In this document: positions 7,308 through 12,621 of the stretch, one piece after another
Position numbering within the stretch: the stretch's first letter is position 1
Layout of the letters: each line of letters begins with the position of its first letter
Assembly (NCBI GenBank): GCA_002315655.1
Contig: DCHO01000081.1
Location: 124,294 to 136,914, forward strand
DNA from: Christensenella sp. UBA1750
GTDB taxonomy: Bacteria; Bacillota; Clostridia; Christensenellales; UBA1750
DNA length: 12,621 nucleotides
Direction of reading: 5' to 3'
Notes under the pieces: model-generated
Told to the model about the DNA's origin: nothing
Database searches by the model: none
Seen by the model: the letters and a program-made list of their open reading frames with translations, nothing else
Translations under genes and position numbers: made by a program

Positions 7308-7856
7308 ATGCCCATCGGATTGAAAAGCGGAACGGTTGCCCTGTTTCCCCATGAGAAAGCGTGGGAAAAGGCCGCGGCAGACTGCATCGAAATGCTCAAA
7401 TCGGTGCTGGGGGAAGATGCGGTTGACATTCAGCACGTCGGCAGCACAGCAATTTACGGCATTCCCGCCAAACCTATTATTGATATTGCGATACAAGTGA
7501 AATGTTTTGCGGACATTCAAAAGCATGACGCGGAGCTGCTTGAAAAGGGCGTGGTTTACAGAAATTCGGATGTGCCGTGGCAGCTGCTCTATGTCATGGG
7601 GGATTTTGAAAAGGATACCCGCACCCACCACATTCATGTGGTGAAAACCGGCAGCGAAAGCTGGGACGATTACCTCAATTTCCGGGACTATCTGAATACG
7701 CACCCCGCAGATAGTCAGGCCTACGCGGAATTGAAATGTGCGCTTATGGAGCGGTTTTCCGAGGAGAGAAAGGCCTACACGGCAGGAAAACAGGCTTTTA
7801 TTGACGAAATCCTTGATAAAGCCGGTGCGTGGCGGGAAGAGGGAGCAAACAAATGA
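7308..7856 (+). CDS. GrpB family protein (nucleotidyltransferase-like)
   Basis: Encodes 182 aa of the GrpB/UPF0157 family (PF04229), which has a polymerase-beta-like nucleotidyltransferase fold and whose members appear as single proteins or fused to dephospho-CoA kinase. The family signature is clear: IQHVGSTAIYGIPAKPIIDI (41-60), where Gly45-Ser46 and Asp59 are the fold's expected active-site positions. HHIHVV (107-112), FRDYLNTHP (125-133) and YTAGKQAFI (157-165) are also typical. AAGGAG (7297-7302) lies 5 bases before the ATG at 7308; an in-frame upstream codon at 7278 lacks such a site. The last bases overlap the next gene as ATGA, showing translational coupling. The biochemical role of the family is poorly defined, and a link with tryptophan transport is not obvious. 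Confidence 0.88.
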   Translation: MPIGLKSGTVALFPHEKAWEKAAADCIEMLKSVLGEDAVDIQHVGSTAIYGIPAKPIIDIAIQVKCFADIQKHDAELLEKGVVYRNSDVPWQLLYVMGDFEKDTRTHHIHVVKTGSESWDDYLNFRDYLNTHPADSQAYAELKCALMERFSEERKAYTAGKQAFIDEILDKAGAWREEGANK

Positions 7857-8662
7857 GAAAAACAGGCTGCGTCAACAGCGTCTATGAGACCTTGTATGGA
7901 GAGAATGGCTATCGGCAGATGAAGATGGATGGCTACGATTTTGCGGACTTTCAGGGCTTGGTCGACACCGAAACGCCGCTCTTTGCCGAAAACGACAGCG
8001 GTTTTGAGCGGATTCTTCGGGAGGAACGCGCAAGGGCACAGGAGGCGGGTATCGCCTTCTCCCAGACCCATTCGCCGTGGCGTTATCCGCCGAAGGACTT
8101 TCTCCCGGAAGACCGCGCCGAGCGGAAGGAGAAGATGCTGCGCTCCATTTACGGTACCGCGATTCTGGGAAGCCCGTACATGGCGATTCATCCCGTGATG
8201 CCCTTCGGCGCGGACAATGATCCGGAGCCGCAGAGATTTTGGGACATGAATCTGGAATTCATGTCCGCGCTGCTGCTCTTTGCGAAGGAACAGAATGTCG
8301 TTCTGTGTCTGGAAAATATGCCCATGCGCAGGCTCTCTCTGTCCACACCGGAGCAGATCGGGAGGTTTGTGCGGGAGCTTGACAGCGAGCAGATTAAAAT
8401 GTGCCTGGACATCGGGCACTGCAATGTGTTCGGCATTTCGCCCGCACAGGCATTTACAGAGGAAAAAGACCTGATCCGCATCCTGCACATTCACGACAAC
8501 GACGGGAGCGGAGATCAGCATCTTCTGCCCGGGGATGGGAACATCGACTGGGTAGCCTTCAAAGCGTCGCTTTCCTGCTATGAGGGTGTGCTTTCCATGG
8601 AACCCGGCGCGAAGGTCGATCTTCCCGCCCTCGCTGCCTTTGCCTCCCGTCTTGCAAAATAA
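7853..8662 (+). CDS. Sugar phosphate isomerase/epimerase-like TIM-barrel protein
   Basis: Encodes 269 aa of the xylose isomerase-like/AP endonuclease 2 superfamily (PF01261). Likely metal and active-site positions seen in order are His73 (QTHSPW), His113 (AIHPV), Glu154 (CLENMP), Asp186 and His189 (CLDIGHCN), His214 (HIHDNDG), His223 (DQHLLPGDGNIDW) and Glu250 (SMEPG). This E-D/H-H-E pattern is what divalent-metal isomerases and epimerases of the group share. It starts at 7853 with GGGAG (7841-7845) upstream and a 4-base overlap with the GrpB gene. No signal peptide is present. The substrate cannot be read from sequence; annotations in the family range from hydroxypyruvate isomerase to inositol and tagatose epimerases. 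A strong terminator follows within 10 bases. Confidence 0.87.
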   Translation: MRKTGCVNSVYETLYGENGYRQMKMDGYDFADFQGLVDTETPLFAENDSGFERILREERARAQEAGIAFSQTHSPWRYPPKDFLPEDRAERKEKMLRSIYGTAILGSPYMAIHPVMPFGADNDPEPQRFWDMNLEFMSALLLFAKEQNVVLCLENMPMRRLSLSTPEQIGRFVRELDSEQIKMCLDIGHCNVFGISPAQAFTEEKDLIRILHIHDNDGSGDQHLLPGDGNIDWVAFKASLSCYEGVLSMEPGAKVDLPALAAFASRLAK

Positions 8663-8668
8663 AAAAGT

Positions 8669-8704
8669 ACCCCGAAAACAGGCGTGAAAACCTGCTTTCG
8701 GGGT
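8669..8704. terminator. Bidirectional terminator between convergent genes
   Basis: ACCCCGAAA (8669-8677) pairs with TTTCGGGGT (8696-8704). One A-C mismatch and an inner CAGG/CCTG pair (8679-8682 with 8691-8694) close on an 8-base loop. The T-tract is TTTGCGTTTT on the plus strand and a better TTTTTT run on the minus strand, so it can serve both the TIM-barrel gene and the DUF4838-like gene. Confidence 0.9.
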
Positions 8705-8711
8705 TTGCGTT

Positions 8712-9638
8712 TTAATCCATGATGGAGGTCAGGTCGGGTTCGCCGTAGAGCTCGATGTAGTCGTCGCCCAAATAGCAGGCGAAGGTGGCAATGTCTGCAA
8801 AGCCTAAAGAGAGGTAGTAGGCAATGTCCGCCTTGACATTTTCGGCAATGGGGTACAGGGACTGCGGGGGCTTGGTGTAGTGGGAGAACAGGGAATTGTC
8901 AAACCAGTATTCCAGCACGCGGGCATTTTCCTTGCCGAAATAGGAAAGAAGGGCAGAGAGATTGTCGCGGTCAGCCTGCGGCATGGCGGTGACGGGCTTT
9001 GTGAAATCGCGCTCATAGGGCGCATATTCCACGAAGATGCCATTTTCGGGCTTCACCGTTTCGGGCGGCGTGATGGAGGCAAAGTATGCAAGGTAGGAAA
9101 GCCGCGCTTCGGGGCGCTTGATGCGCAGCTCCTTCACCATGCGGTTGAGCACGATGAGCTGCTGGTCGGAGGCGGACAGATCCTTACATTTATCGCAATG
9201 GCAGATGGCATCCTTGGCGTCGTCCAGCCAGAAATAGTATTCCGGCTCGGAAAGGTAGAGCGCGTCGGCCAGTTCCACGGCACGGGCAGCGATATAGTCC
9301 AGTGCCTCTTTGCTGTCCACGCACAGGTTCATATCGGGGGTGCGGTTGCCGTCGGCGTCCATGCGGAACCATTCGGGGTGCCGCTCAAACTCGCTTCTGG
9401 GCAGCAGATAGGAAAGCGCGTGCAGCTCGTAGATGATCTTCAGCCCTTTTTCCTTTGCGTAATCCAGCAGGGCGCGGAATTCGGGGGTCTTCAATCGCTC
9501 GATGAGGTCGAGCAGGGACTTGTCCGCATCAGGGCCGCCGACGGGGTGCAGACCCAGCGTTGTGACTTTCAGGGAAACCATTTTGTCAATCCAGCGCTTG
9601 GACAATTCGTGGGGATGGATGAGAAGTGCTTTTTGCAT
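8712..9638 (-). CDS. DUF4838-like protein, possible glycan-active TIM-barrel enzyme
   Basis: Encodes 308 aa on the minus strand. The middle part (roughly 130-215) matches DUF4838 (PF16126) by pattern: YYFWLDD (134-140), a CHCDKC cluster (Cys146, Cys148, Cys151), a SASDQQLIVLNRM helix and a strand SYLAYF...PP. The segment RHPEWFRMDADGNR (86-99) also recalls carbohydrate-active proteins of that group. There is no signal peptide, so the protein appears cytoplasmic, and it is shorter than the usual secreted multidomain members. The start at 9638 has GGAG nine bases upstream; an in-frame ATG at 9659 has none. A possible minus-strand promoter near 9660-9710 (TTGTTC and TAAAAT 19 bases apart) is weak. 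Catalytic activity is unproven. The short cysteine cluster could bind a metal. Confidence 0.7.
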   Translation of the reverse strand: MQKALLIHPHELSKRWIDKMVSLKVTTLGLHPVGGPDADKSLLDLIERLKTPEFRALLDYAKEKGLKIIYELHALSYLLPRSEFERHPEWFRMDADGNRTPDMNLCVDSKEALDYIAARAVELADALYLSEPEYYFWLDDAKDAICHCDKCKDLSASDQQLIVLNRMVKELRIKRPEARLSYLAYFASITPPETVKPENGIFVEYAPYERDFTKPVTAMPQADRDNLSALLSYFGKENARVLEYWFDNSLFSHYTKPPQSLYPIAENVKADIAYYLSLGFADIATFACYLGDDYIELYGEPDLTSIMD

Positions 9639-9757
9639 GGAAGAGTACTCCTTTTGCATGATAATATGGTTGTATTTTATCATGGGATTGTAAAAAAAGA
9701 ACAAGTGATGAACAGAATGAATTGTTAAAAATAATTGTGAGAATAACCATTTATTGC

Positions 9758-9786
9758 TTGATTTGCTAAATATGTGTCGTTATAAT
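9758..9786 (+). promoter_or_regulatory. Promoter of the second ABC importer operon
   Basis: A perfect TATAAT (9781-9786) lies 17 bases after TTGATT (9758-9763), in an AT-rich divergent intergenic stretch. Transcription would start near 9793. The 52-base leader can form two small hairpins (GTC/GAC at 9801-9811 and ACGA/TCGT at 9810-9822), too small to call a riboswitch. Confidence 0.7.
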
Positions 9787-9832
9787 AGATATAACTCATT
9801 GTCGCTATGACGAGAGTATCGTGATGAAGCAG

Positions 9833-9847
9833 GGAGGGTTTTTATTG
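9833..9847 (+). promoter_or_regulatory. Ribosome binding site that sets a TTG start
   Basis: GGAGGG (9833-9838) is the only strong Shine-Dalgarno sequence here. It lies 6 bases before TTG (9845-9847), followed by the permease reading frame. The in-frame GTG (9821) and ATG (9824) lie upstream of this site and have no ribosome binding site of their own. Confidence 0.75.
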
Positions 9848-10528
9848 TCCAATTTAATCAGTCGTTTTTACATGACATTTGTTTATGAGAACCGTTGGCA
9901 GTTCTTCCTGGACGGTCTGCTGATGACACTTCTTCTGACCTTCGCCTCCTTTCTCGGCGGGACGATTTTCGGCGCACTTCTGTGCGGACTTCGGCTTTTG
10001 AAGGTTAAATGGATCAAGAAAGTCACGGAAACGCTCATCAATCTGCTGGTGCAGCTGCCCACGCTGGTTTTGCTGATGGTGTTTGTCTATGTTCTGTTCA
10101 GCAACACCTCGCTTTCGGTCGTGCTCACCGTCATCTTCGGCTTTATGCTTAAAGCCGGTGCGTATATGTCCGAAATCTTTTACTCTGCCATCACAGGCAT
10201 CAATCAGGGACAGGCGGAGGCCGCAAGAACCCTTGGCATGACGGGCTTCCAGGCTTTCTATCATGTCACTTTCCCGCAGGCGCTGGAAGCAATGATTCCG
10301 CTGTACAAGAATCAGTTCGTCATTACCCTGCAGGAAACTTCTCTTGTGGGAACGCTGGCGATTCAGGACATCACCAAGGCTTCCAACATCGTCACTTCCA
10401 GAACGCTGGATGCCTTCTTCGGCCTGATCTTCATTTCCATCGTTTACCTGGTCATCGGCTTTGTCTGCACAAAGCTGCTTGACCTACTGCACAATAAAAA
10501 ACATTTGGGGGATGGCTTAGATGATTGA
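9845..10528 (+). CDS. Polar amino acid-type ABC transporter permease
   Basis: Encodes 227 aa from a TTG start. It belongs to the HisM/GlnP-type permeases (PF00528). Hydrophobic segments lie at about 22-50, 65-86, 90-108, 155-175 and 190-212. The EAA coupling loop is clear at 119-147 (INQGQAEAARTLGMTG, with Glu125-Ala-Ala and Gly131), as are YKNQFVITLQETSLVG (154-169) and the downstream LAIQDITKAS. The N-terminus (FYMTFVYENRWQFFLDGL) resembles the linker in clostridial proteins where a binding protein is fused ahead of the permease; here the binding protein is instead a separate gene two positions downstream. The stop overlaps the ATPase start by 8 bases. The substrate is probably an amino acid, but which one cannot be told. 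Confidence 0.92.
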   Translation: MSNLISRFYMTFVYENRWQFFLDGLLMTLLLTFASFLGGTIFGALLCGLRLLKVKWIKKVTETLINLLVQLPTLVLLMVFVYVLFSNTSLSVVLTVIFGFMLKAGAYMSEIFYSAITGINQGQAEAARTLGMTGFQAFYHVTFPQALEAMIPLYKNQFVITLQETSLVGTLAIQDITKASNIVTSRTLDAFFGLIFISIVYLVIGFVCTKLLDLLHNKKHLGDGLDD

Positions 10529-11603
10529 AGTAAAGAATCTTAAAAAGAGCTTTGACGGACAGACCATCCTGCAAAATGTCAATTTCACGGTCAACAAGGG
10601 CGATTCCGTGGTCATTATCGGCGGCTCCGGCTGCGGTAAGTCCACGCTTCTGCGGTGCTTAAACCGTCTCATCGTGCCTGATGAGGGCGAGATCCTTTTT
10701 GAAGGAAAGAACATACTGGACAAGAAAACGGATGTTGACCTTTTCCGCCGCAAGGTGGGCATGGTCTATCAGCAGTTCAACCTTTTTGAGCATCTGAACG
10801 TCATGGAAAACATGATCTTGGCACCTATGAAGGTGCTCAAGATGAGCGAGAAGGACGCTACGGAGCGCGCTGAGGAGCTGCTCAAAAAAGTCGGCATGGA
10901 AAACCGCCGCTATCGTATGCCTTCGGCACTCTCCGGCGGGCAGAAGCAGCGTGTCGCCATCGCCAGAACCCTGATGATGCAGCCCGAGTGCATTCTCTTT
11001 GATGAGCCCACCTCCGCGCTTGACCCCACCATGGTGGACGAAGTGGAAAGCGTTATCCGCAGATTGGTGGACGACGGCATGACCTCTGTGATCGTCACCC
11101 ACGAAATGCGCTTTGCGGAGAAGATTTCCTCCAACATCCTCTTCCTTGCCGAAAAGGGTATCTATGAGGAAGGGCCTGCCGAGCAGATTTTCCACAATCC
11201 CAAGCGCGAGTTGACCCGCCAGTTTGTCTATCGTTCCAGAATGTTCAACCGCAAAGTCACAAGAAGGGATGTCGATCTGCTTTCGCTGAATTCCGAGCTG
11301 AAATCCTTTGCCATGCCTTACGGTCTCAACCGCAAGCAGACCTTGGGCATTTCCTACATTCTGGAAGAAATTCTTATGCCGATTTTGCAGATTGAGGAAG
11401 TGAATGATGCCAGTGTTTCCCTTATCTGTGACGAGAGCGGTAGCGGACATAAGCTCATCATTGAGTGTGAGGGCTACAAGGCGGATACCGAGCTTGCTCC
11501 GGAGTTTGACGACATGGGTCGCCTGCTGGCGCGCAACTTCACACAGTCCATTGATTATTATGTCAACGCGACCGGAAACTGGGAAGTTACCTATGTTCTG
11601 TAA
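10521..11603 (+). CDS. Amino acid ABC transporter ATPase with a C-terminal kinase-ATPase-like extension
   Basis: Encodes 360 aa. Residues 1-240 are a complete GlnQ/HisP-type ATPase: Walker A GGSGCGKST (34-42), Q-loop Gln84, LSGGQKQRVAIARTL (137-151), Walker B ILFDEPTSALDP (158-169) and switch His194. Such proteins normally end near residue 240-250. Here about 115 more residues follow. Their pattern resembles the RsbW/HATPase_c_2 fold: an initial strand and helix (LNSELKSFAMPYGL), a helix with LEEILMPIL where the N-box should be, a strand pair (ASVSLICDESG...LIIECEG), then DDMGRLLAR...VTYVL. The N-box Asn is replaced (Pro287 sits in that region) and no DxGxG loop is visible, so ATP binding by this domain is doubtful. 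It overlaps the permease gene by 8 bases and is followed 17 bases later by the binding-protein gene. The extension may be regulatory; this is inference. Confidence 0.9.
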   Translation: MIEVKNLKKSFDGQTILQNVNFTVNKGDSVVIIGGSGCGKSTLLRCLNRLIVPDEGEILFEGKNILDKKTDVDLFRRKVGMVYQQFNLFEHLNVMENMILAPMKVLKMSEKDATERAEELLKKVGMENRRYRMPSALSGGQKQRVAIARTLMMQPECILFDEPTSALDPTMVDEVESVIRRLVDDGMTSVIVTHEMRFAEKISSNILFLAEKGIYEEGPAEQIFHNPKRELTRQFVYRSRMFNRKVTRRDVDLLSLNSELKSFAMPYGLNRKQTLGISYILEEILMPILQIEEVNDASVSLICDESGSGHKLIIECEGYKADTELAPEFDDMGRLLARNFTQSIDYYVNATGNWEVTYVL

Positions 11604-11620
11604 GGGACGGTGCGAGCAAG

Positions 11621-12517
11621 ATGGAAAATAAAGAAAAATCCATGAATATGCCGAAAATGACAGCAAATATCCGAACCCTTGTCTTTTTCGCTGTTCTGCT
11701 TCTGCTTGTCGGAGCTCTGATGGGTTACAACCGCTATACCGTGCGTTCTGCGCAGGATGTTGCGAAGATTGATACGCTGTCCGGCCAGAGAATCGGAACG
11801 ATCATCGGCTGGGAATCCGACTTACTTCTGTCCGATCGGGATGATGTGACGCTGATGCGCTACGATACGCTTTCGGAGTGCATTTTAGCACTGTCCTATC
11901 ATCAGATCGACGCCATCGGCATGGATATGGGAACCTTCTCCGCCTCCATGAGAACTGTGAGCGGCTTGGAGGCGGTCGGAGAGCCGCTGTCCACCATGGG
12001 CAGCACGCTGCTGGCCTCATTGGATGCCGAAGATAGCGGAATATTGGATGAGCTGAATCAGTTTGCACACGATTTTCAGTGTTCGGAAGATTATCAGGAC
12101 TATCTGGAACGCCTATTTTTTGAAAACGGCGAGACAGAGTATGTAATGCGGGAGATTCCCGTTGTGAAGAACGGCAAGCCTCTCAATGTGTGTTACTATC
12201 CGGAATATTATCCGGCCTGCTACATGAATACCGTGACGGGAGAACCGGAGGGCGCTTCTGTGGAGTTTGTGGAGCGTTTTGCTTATGCCTATGGGTACAC
12301 AATCAATTTTACGGCGGAAAGCGAAACCGGTGTTTTTGTAGGCTTGGGAAATGGGACGTATGACCTTGCGGTTTCCAGCACTACGGATGCTTACAGAGAT
12401 GCTGTGGAGGCCAGCGGATACGCTTTAATGAGTGAACCGTACAGCTACTGTGATGTACGCATGATCCATGTGAAGGACGGGCAGAAAGTGACATTAAGCG
12501 GTTTTATTGAGGAATAA
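11621..12517 (+). CDS. Membrane-tethered solute-binding protein with lobes in swapped order (SBP_bac_3-like)
   Basis: Encodes 298 aa. A basic N-terminus is followed by one membrane helix (about 18-36) with no lipobox Cys, so it is anchored by an uncleaved helix with the rest outside. Residues 46-170 look like the second lobe of a type II binding protein (LSGQRIGTIIGW, then ALSYHQIDAIGMD, ending in a helix like the usual C-terminal SEDYQDYLERLFFENG). Residues 181-290 look like the first lobe (PLNVCYYPEYYPACY...GEPEGASVEFVERFAYAYGYTINF...GLGNGTYDLAVSS...YRDAVEASGYALMSEPYSY). Normal proteins have these in the opposite order. The gene ends here and a terminator follows, so it does not look cut. 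The ribosome binding site is weak (AGGGACGG, far from the ATG), suggesting coupling to the ATPase gene. It is probably the binding subunit of this importer. Confidence 0.8.
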   Translation: MENKEKSMNMPKMTANIRTLVFFAVLLLLVGALMGYNRYTVRSAQDVAKIDTLSGQRIGTIIGWESDLLLSDRDDVTLMRYDTLSECILALSYHQIDAIGMDMGTFSASMRTVSGLEAVGEPLSTMGSTLLASLDAEDSGILDELNQFAHDFQCSEDYQDYLERLFFENGETEYVMREIPVVKNGKPLNVCYYPEYYPACYMNTVTGEPEGASVEFVERFAYAYGYTINFTAESETGVFVGLGNGTYDLAVSSTTDAYRDAVEASGYALMSEPYSYCDVRMIHVKDGQKVTLSGFIEE

Positions 12518-12554
12518 AGGCTTATCGAAAATGTTGATGTACGAATGATTTTCA

Positions 12555-12588
12555 TGCTTCGGAGAGCAATTTCCGAAGCAATTTATTT
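12555..12588 (+). terminator. Terminator of the second ABC importer operon
   Basis: TGCTTCGGA (12555-12563) pairs perfectly with TCCGAAGCA (12572-12580) around an 8-base loop, followed by ATTTATTT (12581-12588). The T-tract is interrupted, so efficiency may be moderate. The 33 bases after it to the window end show nothing recognisable. Confidence 0.75.
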
Positions 12589-12621
12589 GGGGCAATACCG
12601 CACAACTCGGCGGCGGCATTG

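Noticed and set aside
9660..9710. Minus-strand promoter for the DUF4838-like gene (TTGTTC and TAAAAT)
   Set aside because: The 19-base spacing and weak -35 match fall below what I would list as a feature.
8880..9728. Plus-strand open frame opposite the DUF4838-like gene
   Set aside because: The minus strand has a good ribosome binding site, DUF4838 patterns and a terminator, while the plus frame has shadow-like composition.
10659..11666. 335-codon open frame on the minus strand opposite the second ATPase
   Set aside because: The plus strand carries every ABC ATPase motif; the minus frame shows no family features and no ribosome binding site.
12515..12621. Possible frameshift truncating the swapped-lobe binding protein
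   Set aside because: The bases after the stop form a terminator hairpin within 40 bases and no further lobe 2 coding is visible.

Overview
The window reads as chromosomal DNA from a low-to-mid GC Gram-positive anaerobe, most likely a gut-type member of the Clostridia (Firmicutes). The evidence is AGGAGG-type ribosome binding sites before most genes, TTGACA/TATAAT promoters, a canonical T-box riboswitch, a lipoprotein-anchored solute-binding protein and intrinsic terminators between units. I see no tRNA or rRNA gene, insertion sequence, phage gene or CRISPR array. Most of the window is transcribed rightwards, and one gene (8712-9638) points left.

Layout. (1) 1-1414: a URO-D/MtaA-like methyltransferase-fold gene (242-1258) with a candidate promoter at 52-80 and a terminator-like hairpin at 1371-1414. 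(2) 1543-4038: a single-gene unit for a large secreted protein (741 aa) with a right-handed beta-helix half and a Cys-rich half, with its own promoter and a strong terminator. (3) 4055-8704: a promoter and tryptophan-type T-box leader followed by trpX-trpY-trpZ (lipoprotein, permease, ATPase of a predicted tryptophan importer), then a GrpB-family protein and a xylose-isomerase-like TIM-barrel protein. No terminator is visible until the hairpin at 8669-8704, so all five genes may share the T-box. (4) 8712-9638, minus strand: a DUF4838-like protein that converges on the same hairpin. (5) 9758-12588: a second ABC importer, of the polar amino acid type. It consists of a permease that starts at TTG, an ATPase with an unusual extension of about 115 aa, and a membrane-tethered binding protein whose two lobes appear in swapped order, closed by a terminator.

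The two parts most worth attention are the T-box and the second importer. In the T-box, AUG and UGG overlap in the specifier loop, and the base that reads the tRNA discriminator (UGGC) points to tRNA-Trp. The second importer combines a lobe-swapped tethered binding protein with an ATPase carrying a C-terminal domain that resembles a degenerate RsbW/histidine-kinase-type ATPase fold. Family calls are made from recognised motifs by eye; no database search was run.
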